From Symbiodinium natans (lineage: Eukaryota > Sar > Dinophyceae > Suessiales > Symbiodiniaceae), in the NCBI GenBank assembly GCA_905221605.1, contig CAJNDS010000616.1, positions 1-52,500 of the forward strand: a stretch of DNA of 52,500 bases, given 5' to 3'. The position numbers and the translations under genes are program-made. A model generated the notes under the pieces. It had not been told where the DNA came from. It ran no database searches and saw nothing but the letters and a program-made list of their open reading frames with translations. Below, in pieces: positions 1 to 10,271 of the stretch (position 1 is the stretch's first letter; each line of letters opens with the position of its first letter).

Positions 1-300
1 TTTAGGCGCTAAACTATAAAGAGTGGCTCTTAAACTATAGACGTTTATAGTTTAGGCGCTAAACTATAAAGAGGGGCTCCTAAACTGTAAACGTTTATAG
101 TTTAGGCGCTAAACTATAAAGAATGGCTCCGAAACTATAGACGTTTATAGTTTAGGCGCTAAACTATAAAGAGGGGCTCTTAAACTATAGACGTTTATAG
201 TTTCGGCGCTAAACTATATAGCCTGACCCCTAAACTATAAACGTTTATAGTTTAGCCGCTAAACTATAAAGGTTGGCTCCCAAACTATAGAAACGTTTAT
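1..300. repeat. 50-bp satellite, about six tandem units
   Basis: Units start at 1, 51, 101, 151, 201 and 251, each opening with TTTAGGCGCTAAACTATAAA or a one-base variant. Every unit carries a near-palindromic core, AAACTATAG-ACG-TTTATAGTTT, which could fold into a short hairpin. The words TTTAGG and CTAAA inside the unit resemble pieces of the telomere heptamer found 700 bp downstream. A derivation from telomeric DNA is inference. Confidence 0.93.
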
Positions 301-960
301 AGTTTAGAACCAGCCGTGGGGGGTCCCCCAGGATTGGCCTGGACCGAGCTTCAAAATGCGATTTTTTAGTACAGAAATCGATGCCGGAAATGCTGCCTCC
401 AATTTCTGGATTTTGCCCTAAACTATAGAGCCCCAAACTCTAGAGCCTAAACTATAGACGTTTATAGTTTCGGCGCTAAACTATAAAGCCTGACTCCTAA
501 ACTATAGACGTTTATAGTTTAGGCGCTAAACTGTAAAGGTTGGCTTCCAAACTATAGAAACGTTTATAGTTTAGAACCAGCCGTGGGGGGTCCCCCAGGA
601 TTGGCCTGGACCGAGCTTCAAAATGCGATTTTTTAGTACAGAAATCGATGCCGGAAATGCTGCCTCCAATTTCTGGATTTTGCCCTAAACTATAGAGCCC
701 CGAACTCTAGAGCCTAAACTATAGACGTTTATAGTTTCGGCGCTAAACTATAAAGCCTGACTCCTAAACTATAGACGTTTATAGTTTAGGCGCTAAACTG
801 TAAAGGTTGGCTCCCAAACTCTAGAAACGTTTATAGTTTAGAAACAGCCGTGGGGGGTCCCCCAGGATTGGCCTGGACCGAGCTTCAAAATGCGATTTTT
901 TAGTACAGAAATCGATGCCGGAAATGCTGCCTCCAATTTCTGGAATTTGCCCTAAACTAT
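301..960. repeat. 267-bp higher-order repeat, about 2.5 copies
   Basis: The landmark CAGCCGTGGGGGGTCCCC recurs at 311, 578 and 845, giving an exact 267-bp period. Each copy joins a segment not derived from the satellite (through AAAATGCGATTTTTTAGTAC and the CTCCAATTTCTGGA stretch) to two or three of the 50-bp units seen at 1-300. The copies differ at few positions, so amplification looks recent. No credible reading frame crosses it. Confidence 0.92.
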
Positions 961-1003
961 AGAGCCCCAAAGGAGCGAAGCTCCCCCACCAGCCACGCCT
1001 GAG
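961..1003. other. Junction between satellite and telomeric array
   Basis: A short spacer holding a perfect mini-hairpin, GGAGC-GAA-GCTCC, at about 971-983, directly before the TTTAGGG array. No other feature seen. Confidence 0.5.
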
Positions 1004-1395
1004 TTTAGGGTTTAGGGTTTAGGGTTTAGGGTTTAGGGTTTAGGGTTTAGGGTTTAGGGTTTAGGGTTTAGGGTTTAGGGTTTAGGGTTTAGGGTTTAGG
1101 GTTTAGGGTTTAGGGTTTAGGGTTTAGGGTTTAGGGTTAGGTTTAGGGTTTAGGGTTTAGGGTTTAGGGTTTAGGGTTTAGGGTTTAGGGTTTAGGGTTT
1201 AGGGTTTAGGGTTTAGGGTTTAGGGTTTAGGGTTTAGGGTTTAGGGTTTAGGGTTTAGGGTTTAGGGTTTAGGGTTTAGGTTTAGGGGTTAGGGTTTAGG
1301 GTTTAGGGTTTTGGGTTTAGGGTTTAGGGTTTAGGGTTTAGGGTTTAGGGTTTAGGGTTTAGGGTTTAGGGTTTAGGGTTTAGGGTTTAGGGTTT
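1004..1395 (+). repeat. Interstitial telomeric array (TTTAGGG)n
   Basis: About 56 head-to-tail heptamers with a few variants: a shortened unit near 1135, irregular units near 1275-1290 and a TTTTGGG unit near 1308. The G-rich strand is the + strand, and more than 51 kb of ordinary sequence follows on the 3' side, so in this sequence the array is internal rather than a chromosome end. TTTAGGG is the Arabidopsis-type telomere repeat. Confidence 0.97.
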
Positions 1396-1737
1396 GCGCC
1401 GAAGCTGGAGTAGGATATGACATGGCCGGACGGGCGAACAAACTTGAAATTTGTTTCGGTTCCGGAGCACGCTCAAGGCCACCGAGAATGGGGCCTTGCT
1501 TCGGCAACATCATTTCACGCGTTTCCCTCCCGCGCCGTCAAGTGCGGCTCCCACCCTTAGCCAGCTCCGCCTTTTAGGGTTTAGTTTCCTAAACTCATGT
1601 TTAGGTAACTCTCTTGTTTTTTTCTCACTCACCTTCTTGTATGCGTTCTTGTCGGGGTGTATTACACCCTAGTCAAAGTTGCTTGTTTGTTCCACCGCGA
1701 TCTTAGTCCTCTTGCAGCCTGCTAGTCCTGCGGGCAA
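1396..1737. other. No recognised feature
   Basis: Unique-looking sequence after the telomeric array. Short open stretches are present but show no known domain, repeat or RNA fold that I can recognise. Confidence 0.5.
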
Positions 1738-1806
1738 GGGGGGGGAATGGGGGCGGGGAGGCACGGGGGAGGGGCGATGGGAGGGGGGGAGAGGGCGGGA
1801 GGGGGA
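1738..1806 (+). repeat. G-rich tract with quadruplex potential
   Basis: Many runs of three to seven G separated by one to four bases, enough for several alternative G-quadruplexes on the + strand. No flanking gene is supported, so a regulatory role is not claimed. Confidence 0.7.
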
Positions 1807-2380
1807 ACAGATGTTTTAGTACATACGTCCTGGTTTGACTTGTTCCATGGTGCAAATGGCCTCAGGTATATGTGCCCATTAAAGCGATTTCATGTGCGAA
1901 GGGCGATTTGTTTCAGTAGAAAACATCGAACGAAGGACGGAACAAGAAAAAAAAACAAAAGGATGGCTTAGCATGACGGAAAGGCGCGGGAGCGAAGAGA
2001 GGGTGGGAGCGCCAAAGCGCGGGCGGCGAGGGCAGTCATCGCGGAGCGGTCACGGCTGGTCCCCGATCACCAGGGCCACCCTGCAAGTTTGCCGATTGTT
2101 TACTGGCCCGACTGTTCTTTAAATTCAGAGAGATGTGCGCGTAAGCGCCGGCGCGCTCGCCCCGCAGAGGTGTTTGTTCGTATTTTTATTTAAAAAGACT
2201 AGTCCAAGCTAAGCTACTTACAGTACGCAGGGTGAAACATTTGCATCTGCGACTAGACCATTGAGGCTGTAGTCCTTGACGTGCTGAGAACGCTAGCGGA
2301 CCGTGAATTGAGCAGTACTATAGGCCATCTTGCATGTTTGGGGCAGCGTCGTCCAAAGTGCTGCATTGTAGTTACAAGCC
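1807..2380. other. No recognised feature
   Basis: Mixed-composition sequence. No repeat, RNA gene or convincing coding exon seen. Confidence 0.5.
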
Positions 2381-2416
2381 GGGGGGGGGGAGGGGGGGCG
2401 GGGGGGGGCGGGGCGG
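2381..2416 (+). repeat. G-rich tract (G10, G7, G9, G4)
   Basis: Near-uninterrupted guanines with single A or C interruptions, a strong quadruplex candidate. It could equally reflect homopolymer slippage or assembly noise. Confidence 0.8.
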
Positions 2417-3103
2417 CCAATAAATAGCCTCTCAGGGCATGGCATTGACGAGTTTAAATTCTGACGCGTTTCGGGCAGGCACAGGGCGTGCAGGTTTGAT
2501 TTGTTTCTTAAGGCTTTACTGAGTGACACAAAACGGCTTCATTCGAACTATTGGTCTTTGCAATCGCCGTGTGCGCCCTCATCGTTTCTGGACCCTGGGC
2601 CGGAAAGTGGTCGAGAGATATTTTCCATGCGTATACCGATCAAAAATCTACAAGCATCCACTCGTTGCCGCTAGCTTGCAGGCCAGCATCAGCCAAGCGA
2701 CCTTGACCCGACGTAACACAGTTATGCCATAGAAGTTGCCAACCGGTCAGTCCAACTAGTACCCTCGTGTTTTGCTTGGCACATGGAAACGACTTCCGCA
2801 GTGCAGGAGGAGTAGCCTCTAAGCCGAAGCTCGACCGCTAGACCTGAAATGCATTTGATATGACATTGCGTCGGACAGAGCTATCGGCCCAAGACACGAT
2901 TCCCTCTGCGCCCCTCAAGATGCTCGGCACTGAATTTCGACGACCGTGCCCGTGTCATTCTGATCAGACGAAACTATAGGCCGCCGCAGGATCGAACCGG
3001 AGGGCCTCGCAGGCGGCAAGTGGGTGCGCCTTGTCGATAACCATAGTGCATCTGTACAGGCGCGGCCCACATGACCGTCCGGGAGCACGTGCTCGGCGCC
3101 AGG

Positions 3104-3104
<1 letters not shown>
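2417..3104. other. No recognised feature
   Basis: No repeat or family signal. The minus strand around 2690-2640 reads AWLMLACKLAATSGCL, faintly ankyrin-like, but it lacks the phase and boundary seen in the 37.8-39.2 kb modules and is not called. Confidence 0.4.
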
Positions 3105-3180
<76 letters not shown>

Positions 3181-3232
3181 TGTGTGCGTGTGTGTGCGTG
3201 TGTGTGATTGTGCGTGTGTGCGTTCAGTAGCG
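3105..3232. repeat. (TG)n dinucleotide microsatellite
   Basis: Pure TG from 3105 to about 3176, then TG interrupted by GC and AT steps. The open frames crossing it on both strands are artefacts of the two-base period (Cys-Val or His-Thr runs). Confidence 0.97.
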
Positions 3233-3635
3233 CCGGAGGCCCGCCAAGCGGAGCAGGTTCGAAGGGTAGCCGAAGCTTTTGCATTACGTGCTGCAGCTGA
3301 CATGTATCACTCCATAGGAATGGTTATGTCTGGCAGGCTGCCACCGAGATGTTCGAGATGTTTCCAGACACGGACGAAGAGGTTTGGAGTTGGTCTGTCC
3401 AGGCGACCTCGCATTCGCTGGGCGTGGGCTCAGGTTGGCCTGCCATCCGGTCATCGGCGAGTGGCAGTCGAGGCGGGGGTTCTACTGCATTCGGCCTGCG
3501 AAGGCAAAGAGAGGATTGTTCTAGTCAGATGTGGTTGTCAGTTTTAGCAGGTTGAAACAGTTTACAGGGACAACTGCAACAGGTTGCTGCAGCATAGCCT
3601 GGCATTCAACACATGTGGTGAAACGTTCTAAGTTA
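3233..3635. other. No recognised feature
   Basis: Unique-looking sequence between the TG tract and the 31-bp satellite. No family or repeat recognised. Confidence 0.45.
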
Positions 3636-4920
3636 TGAGCCTGGGCGGTGCTATAAGCAAATGCAAGGGGCAGGGGCGGTGCTATAAGCAAATGGAAGGG
3701 GTGGGCGGCGCTATAAGCAAATGGAAGGAGCCGGGGCGGTGCTATAAGCAAATGGAAGGGGCCCGGGCGGTGCTATAAGCAAATGGAAGGAATGGGCGGC
3801 GCTATAAGCAAATGGAAGGGGCCTGGGCGGTGCTATGAGCAAATGGAAGGGGCCCGGGCGGTGCTATAAGCAAATGGAAGGGGCCTGGGTGGTGCTATAA
3901 GCAAATGGAAGGGAAGGGGCCGGGGCGGTGCTATAAGCAAATGGAAGGGGCCGGGGCGGCGCTATAAGCAAATGGAAGGGGCAGGGGCGGTGCTATAAGC
4001 AAATGGAAGGGGCAGGGTCGGTGCTATAAGCAAATGGAAGAGAAGGGGCCGGGGCGGTGCTATAAGCAAATGGAAGGGGCCTGGGCGGTGCTATAAGCAA
4101 ATGGAAGGGGCCTGGGCGGTGCTATAAGCAAATGGAAGGGGCCTGGGCGGTGCTATATATAAGCAAATGGAAGGAGCCTGGGCGGTGCTATATATAAGCA
4201 AATGGAAGGGGCCTGGGTGGTGCGATAAGCAAATGGAAGGGGCCTGGGCGGTGCTATAAGCAAATGGAAGGGGCCTGGGCGGTGCTATAAGCAAATGGAA
4301 GGGGCCTGGGCAGTGCTACAAGCAAATGGAAGGGGCCTGGGCGGTGCGATAAGCAAATGGAAGGGGCCTGGGCGGTGCGATAAGCAAATGGAAGGGGACT
4401 GGGCGGTGCTATAAGCAAATGGCAGGGGCCTGGGCGGTGCGATAAGCAAATGGAAGGGGCCTGGGCGGTGCTATAAGCAAATGGAAGGGACCTGGGCGGA
4501 GCTATAAGCAAATGGAAGGGGCCTGGGCGGTGCGATAAGCAAATGGAAGGGGCCTGGGCGGTGCGATAAGCAAATGGAAGGGGCCTGGGCGGTGCGATAA
4601 GCAAATGGAAGGGGCCTGGGCGGTGCTATAAGCAAATGGAAGGGGCCTGGGCGGTGCGATAAGCAAATGGAAGGGGCCTGGGCGGTGCGATAAGCAAAAG
4701 GAAGGGGCCTGGGCGGTGCGATAAGCAAATGGAAGGGGCCTGGGCGGTGCGATAAGCAAATGGAAGGGGCCTGGGCGGTGCGATAAGCAAATGGAAGGGG
4801 CCTGGGCGGTGCTATAAGCAAATGGAAGTGGCCTGGGCGGTGCTATAAGCAAATGGAAGGGGCCTGGGCGGTGCGATAAGCAAATGGAAGGGGCCTGGGC
4901 GGTGCTATAAGCAAATGGAA
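3636..4920 (-). repeat. 31-bp satellite, left (inverted) arm
   Basis: About 40 units in which the + strand reads GGGCGGTGC, then TATAAGC, then AAATGGAAGG. Most units are exactly 31 bp. Variation concentrates at one site (CTATAAG versus CGATAAG) and in the G-rich spacer. A few units carry insertions such as GGAAGGGAAGG near 3910 and a doubled TATATA near 4155 and 4190. This arm is the reverse complement of the arm to its right. Open frames here simply follow from the repeat. Confidence 0.97.
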
Positions 4921-4926
4921 GGGCGT
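4921..4926. other. Orientation switch of the 31-bp satellite
   Basis: Units read as AAATGGAAGG up to about 4920; after a few spacer bases they continue as the reverse complement, GCACCGCCCAGG. The switch is abrupt with almost no spacer, the geometry of a large palindrome. It could be a genuine inversion or an assembly join between two arrays. Confidence 0.85.
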
Positions 4927-7085
4927 ATAGCACCGCCCAGGCCCCTTCCATTTGCTTATAGCACCGCCCAGGCCGCCCAGGCTCTCCCCCCTTCCATTCG
5001 CTTCTCGCACCGCCCAACCCCCTTCCATTTGCTTATAGCACCGCCCAGGCCCCTCCATTTGCTTATAGCACCGCCCAGGCCCCTTCCATTTGCTTATAGC
5101 ACCGCCCAGGCTACCCCCTTCCATTCGCTTGTCGCGCCGCCCAGGCCTTTTTGCATTTGCTTATAGCACCGCCCAGGCCCCTTCCATTTGCTTATCGCAC
5201 CGCCCAGGCCCCTTCCATTTGCTTATAGCACCGCCCAGGCCCCTTCCATTTGCTTATCGCACCGCCCAGGCCCCTTCCATTTGCTTATCGCACCGCCCAG
5301 GCCCCTTCCATTTGCTTATCGCACCGCCCAGGCCCCTTCCATTTGCTTATCGCACCGCCCAGGCCCCTTCCATTTGCTTATCGCACCACCCAGGCCCCTT
5401 CCATTTGCTTATATCACCGCCCAGCCCCCTTCCATTTGCTTATAGTACCGCCCAAGCCCCTTCCATTTGCTTATCAGCACCGCCCAGGCCCCTTCCATTT
5501 GCTTACAGCACCGCCCAGGCCCCTTCCATTTGCTTACAGCACCGCCCATTTGCTTACAGCACCGCCCAGGCTCCTTCCATTTGCTTATAGCACCGCCCAG
5601 CCCCTCCATTTGCTTATAGCACCGCCCAGGCCCCTTCCATTTGCTTATAGCACCGCCCAGGCTCCCCCCTTCCATTCGCTTGTCGCACCGCCCAGGCCTT
5701 TGCATTTTGCTTATAGCACCGCCCAGGCCCCTTCCCTTTGCTTATAGCACCGCCCAGGCTCCCCCCTTCCACATAGCACCCTTCCATTTGCTTATAGCAC
5801 CGCCCAGGCTCCCCCCTTCCATTCGCTTATCGCACCGTCCAGGCCCCTTCCATTTGCTGAAAGCACCGCCCAGGCCCCTTCCTTTTGCTTATAGCACCGC
5901 CCAGGCCCCTTCCATCTGCTTATAGCACCGCCCAGGCTCCCCCTTTTCCATTCGCTTATCGCACAGCCCAGGCCCCTTCCATTTGCTTAAAGCACCGCCC
6001 AGGCCCCTTCCTTTTGCTTATAACACCGCCCAGGCCCCTTCCATTTGCTTATAGCACCGCCCAGGCCCCTTCCATTTGCTTATAGCACCGCCCAGGCTCC
6101 CCCCTTCCATTCGCTTATCGCACTGCCCAGGCCCCTTCCATTTGCTTATAGCACCGCCCAGGCCCCTTCCTTTTGCTTATAGCACCGCCCAGGCCCCTTC
6201 CATTTGCTTATAGCACTGCCCAGGCTCCCCCTTTCCATTCGCTTATCGCACAGCCCAGGCCCCTTCCATTTGCTTATAGCACCGCCCAGGCCCCTGCTTT
6301 TGCTTATAGCACCGCCCAGGCCCCTTCCATTCGCTTATCGCACCGCCCAGGCTCTTCCATTTGCTTATAGCACCGCCCAGGCCCTTTCCATTTGCTTATA
6401 GCACCGCCCAGGCCGCCCAGGCTCCCCCCGCCTACCGCACCGCCCAGGCCCCTTCCATTTGCTTATAGCACCGCCCAGGCCCCTTCCATTTGCTTATGGC
6501 ACCGCCCAGGCCCCTTCCATTTGCTTACAACACCGCCCAGGCCCCTTCCATTTGCTTACAGCACCGCCCAGGCCCCTTCCATTTGCTTATAGCACCGCCC
6601 AGGCCCCTTCCATTTGCTTATAGCACCGCCCAGGCCCCTTCCATTTGCTTATAGCACCGCCCAGGCCCCTTCCATTTGCTTATCGCACCGCCCAGGCCCC
6701 TTCCATTTGCTTATAGCACCGCCCAGGCCCCTTCCATTTGCTTATCGCACCGCCCAGGCCCCTTCCATTTGCTTATCGCACCGCCCAGGCCCCTTCCATT
6801 TGCTTATAGCACCGCCCAGGCCCCTTCCATTTGCTTATAGCACCGCCCAGGCCGCCCAGGCTCCCCCCTCCCATTCGCTTCTCGCACCGCCCGGGCCCCT
6901 TCCATTTGCTTATAGCACCGCCCAGGCCCCTCCATTTGCTTATAGCACCGCCCAGGCCCCTTCCATTTGCTTATAGCACCGCCCAGGCTACCCCCTTCCA
7001 TTCGCTTGTCGCACCGCCCAGGCCTTTGCATTTGCTTATAGCACCGCCCAGGCCCCTTCCATTTGCTTATAGCACCGCCCAGGCT
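4927..7085 (+). repeat. 31-bp satellite, right (direct) arm
   Basis: About 68 units, each running from GCACCGCCCAGG to CATTTGCTTATA or TATC. A longer higher-order pattern overlies it. The variants CATTCGCTTGTCGC followed by GGCCTTT..GCATTTGC recur near 5115, 5665 and 6995. A doubled CCGCCCAGGCCGCCCAGG recurs near 4965, 6408 and 6850. In this orientation the unit has only one stop triplet (in TTATAG), which TATC variants remove. Because 31 is not a multiple of three, frames of 65-170 codons appear in all three phases, reading for example LIAPPRPLPFAY. I treat these as repeat artefacts. Confidence 0.97.
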
Positions 7086-8117
7086 TCTCCCTGTTTCAGG
7101 CAGGCCAGTCACTCAAAGTTCCAAACAATAAAAAGTCAAGCACGACCCATCCTTACCGCACCGGTGCACTGCCCGACTCCATCAAAGAACCCCTAAGGCC
7201 ACAACACAATGAAGGATGCTCACACGGCTTGACGGGTTCCGTAGGATTTACGGGCTCAATAAACGGCACCCCGAATGCACACCCCTTCCCGCCGAAAACC
7301 GAAGGCCAAAATCAAAGCTGCAGGGGCCGAGGCTGCAGGCTTTGTTGTCAAGCCATTTTTCCTCGGGTTCGACTGGGGCTGGGCGAACGTGCGGCAAGGA
7401 AACTCATCTAATGGCAGCACGTGGGGCCTCTTCAAGTTGTAGGGCTTGCTGCTCAGCTTGCCTAGCCTTTTAGCTGTGTGCGTAGAATTGCGTAGAACCT
7501 GGCCAACTTAGATCCGACTTAGATCCGAGGTTGCGGCAGATGAGTGGACCGATCGCTGCAACCTGGGCGAGATAACAGTATCTAAGCGTTAAAATTTCTA
7601 CCCCGGCCCTCAAAAACCTGGGAGATTTTCAGGCTTTACGACTCAGGGTTTCGAAAGGGGGCTGAGGGTGTTGGCGTTTACCTGGGGTTCGTTGTTTCGG
7701 AGTTCAAGGCTCATGGGTACTTATACGATCTTATACTGAATAGGGTCGTGAGAATTCCGCAGGTGAGTATAAGGGTCCAAGTTGGGCTACCTTACCAATG
7801 ACTCTACGCATGCACCTCCAAGCAGGATGCGCTGGGGCACCTGCTTGTTGCGCGGCTGAGGACTGAAGAGGTGGAGCTCTGAGGATGACTGAATGGAGGC
7901 TTGTGGGGTTCCTTTGTTATTTGTTGGGGCACCGTATGACGCCGTGTGAAGGATGTGTGATAAGGCCAACACGGTTTAGTCAGAATCTGAGGCGAGCTCG
8001 GCCGGTGGTTTGCAGGAAGCTGCCCTGGCAACGCAGCTGGAAGTGCAGTTCAGGAACTGCTCAGAGTTGACGCCGCCGGATAGCAAGGCTTAAACATCCC
8101 AACAACATCGAGTGCGA
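7086..8117. other. No recognised feature
   Basis: Unique-looking sequence after the satellite. Frames of 60-85 codons exist on both strands, none with a recognisable domain. Confidence 0.45.
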
Positions 8118-8525
8118 CATTTGCCACGCACTTTCGGTTGCCCATCGAAACCCCGCCTGCCTTTATGACATGTCTGCTCGCGGTACACTCGGCTGGCCTC
8201 AGCCAACCGAACTTGAGACAACAGGCAAACAACACGCATTTCATGCAGGATCTCGGGGCTTCGGGATGAGGATCTAACGGGTCATGGGGGGGGTGCGACC
8301 ATTGGTCACGCACTTTTGGTTGCCCATCGAAACCCCGCCTGCTTTATGAGTCAGCCGCGTCTATAAGGGTCATGTCTGCTCCCTGTACTCTCGGCGGACC
8401 TCGCTCAATCATCAACAGTTGTCCCAGTCGCAGCACGACGACAGCATGAAGAGACCATGCGTCTTCACACCGCAAGCCCACCGAACTTGAGACAACAGGC
8501 AAACAGTACGCAGTTCATACATGTC
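8118..8525 (+). repeat. Imperfect local tandem duplication, two units of about 190-210 bp
   Basis: CGCACTTTCGGTTGCCCATC at 8128 recurs as CGCACTTTTGGTTGCCCATC at 8309. Both are followed by GAAACCCCGCCTGC, then CATGTCTGCTC, then CCGAACTTGAGACAACAGGC (near 8206 and 8479), then a CGCA/GTTCAT end. The second unit is longer by inserted segments. Confidence 0.85.
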
Positions 8526-9009
8526 AAGCATTCTTGCCAGGCCTTTGTGGAGGCATGCCCATGGCCCGCTGCACCTCACGAAGCACGCATGGCGACTAAG
8601 GTGTCGCGCTAGCCTGGTGAAGATGGTGAAGCATAGTCAAACTGCAGACGCAGCACACAGCTTGCATTCTCATTGCATTTGGCATGTCTGTCCTACAATG
8701 CTCCCAAAGCACCTACGGGCCTGGGATGGCCAAGGCCCTAGGGCTGGGGTTGAGGGTTTAGTAGAAAAAGACTATGACCCTTCTGGTGCTTTGGCAGCGG
8801 CGGAATCCATTTACCTAATTCTCAGATGTGCACTCGGCTTGCCATAGCTCGAAGTGTCGGGCTAACAACGAACTAAGCCAGGTACACCCTCTACGGTTTT
8901 TTTCCAACAAGTATTTCTTGCTGTCACAAAAAGCACTGACTGCCGCATCCATCGCTTTAGTCCACTGCCCCAAACCCTACCTGCCGGAAAGATCAAGGAC
9001 CCTAAGCCC
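8526..9009. other. No recognised feature
   Basis: A 108-codon frame at 8521-8847 (+) overlaps this stretch but shows no motif. Nothing else seen. Confidence 0.4.
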
Positions 9010-9130
9010 GGCAGGAGGCAGGTAACATGGAACCTGCGGGACAATTTTTCTAACTAACATGGAACCTGCGGAACATTTAAACGTTTCGGTTCCATGTTAG
9101 TCAGCCTCTGCTTCCTGCCTCCTGCCTCCC
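9010..9130. repeat. Fold-back (inverted repeat)
   Basis: CTAACATGGAACC at 9054-9066 is the exact reverse complement of GGTTCCATGTTAG at 9088-9100. A second copy of the left arm, GTAACATGGAACC, lies at 9022-9034, preceded by GGCAGGAGGCAG, whose complement CCTGCCTCCTGCC follows the right arm near 9117. The intervening CATTTAAACG is itself nearly self-complementary, so the whole stretch can form an extended hairpin. It could be a small MITE-like fold-back or a cruciform; no terminator context is supported. Confidence 0.8.
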
Positions 9131-9525
9131 TATTTAAATACCCAAACCCTGAACCGCAAACCATCTAGGGTTTGGGGTCACCCTAAACACTACACAAAGA
9201 GCACAGTGATCCTGTTATTGGAAGGTTCAGGGGTCGAGACCCGACATGTCAGCTCAGCAGGTAGCAAAAAGGACACAATTCCTTACATGCTGATTGGAAG
9301 TACACGAACACAGAACATGCAACGCAGCACCTGCTCAAACCCTAAACCTAACCCCAAACCCTTTTCCCTAAACCATCCACCCGAACTTGTCCGACAGGGC
9401 TCCTCGCTTCCGAAAGGATCGCTGCCATGTCTCAGCTTGAGCGGAGATGTTGCGCAGCGGTTGACTGCACTGGATCCAGAAAGCTGTGCAGAAGCGCCCT
9501 TATATGCCCAACACGACTTTTCACG
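9131..9525. other. Sequence with scattered telomere-like words
   Basis: Contains AACCCTAAACC-type words near 9150-9185 and 9335-9375, otherwise unremarkable. No gene supported. Confidence 0.5.
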
Positions 9526-10165
9526 CAGAAATGCATATGCTGGCACCTTGCAAGAGGACAAGTCTTGACCAGTGCATCATGCACCGAGGGCAAGTGGCCT
9601 TTTTTCTGATGAAACTCGCTCGTGCGGATGCTGGCTGCAGTTTAACTGGCAGCCGCTAGGGGTGCGTGTGCCCCTGCGTGAGTTCAAACAACGCCTCAGG
9701 GCATCTTTGGCGCGTGTGGCCACCTCTATACCCTGAACTTTACCGTCAAGCGCTCTTCCCGCGAACATAGGCATGGCAGAAGCGTATCCAGTTCTCCGAC
9801 CACCAACTGGGGAGCATAGGATGTCCCAAGAGCCTAGGCTCTGCCTTGCATGAGACAAGAACCTCGGCAATGTAGGTTCATTTGTAGTTAGAGGGGGTCA
9901 CGAGAAGGCAGCAACAAAAATCATAAATGAGCAATGCATACGTACACGTGCACATTCATACATCTCTTTTATGCGCTCATCTTTGGGGTATGCGGCTCAG
10001 CTTCGCGATGCTGCATTCCCAGTGTCCATCCAGATTTATACTCGGGGTTCGATGGCCACAAATCAACGCAAATGCCACATGTGAAACATGGGGCCCCTTG
10101 AAGCCACGCAACTCCTCACTGAGCTTTGAGTGAGGAGCGAGGAAGCCCTGAACCCTGTCGTTCAA
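9526..10165 (+). repeat. Segmental duplication, copy 1
   Basis: Matches 16979-17625 over most of its length. Shared landmarks include CGCAGAAATGCA, GCACCGAGGGCAA, CTGATGAAACTCGCTC, GGGGAGCATAGGATGTCCC and TCGGGGTTCGATGGCCAC, ending at a TCGTTCAAC then CACACA edge. This copy keeps two segments missing from the other, about 9690-9750 and 9951-10039. No protein domain is recognised in either copy. Confidence 0.93.
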
Positions 10166-10232
10166 CTACACACACACACACCTACATACACGTACATACA
10201 TGCACGTGTTACATACGTAAACAAATAAAACA

Positions 10233-10265
<33 letters not shown>
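10166..10265. repeat. (CA)n/(CATA)n then (TA)n microsatellite
   Basis: CACACA-rich and ACATACAC steps from about 10169, then pure TA from 10233 to 10265. It abuts the right edge of segmental-duplication copy 1. Confidence 0.93.

Positions 10266-10271
<6 letters not shown>

Noticed and set aside
1004-1395. A true chromosome end
   Set aside because: The G-rich strand runs into more than 50 kb of further sequence, so the array is internal unless the assembly is wrong.
2960-3055. GGTTCGATCCTGC on the minus strand, like a tRNA B box
   Set aside because: The bases around it do not form a T stem, and no D arm or acceptor pairing was found.
4091-7196. Many 65-170 codon frames reading LIAPPRPLPFAY-like peptides
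   Set aside because: Products of the 31-bp satellite, equally present in all three phases. No start context or unique domain.
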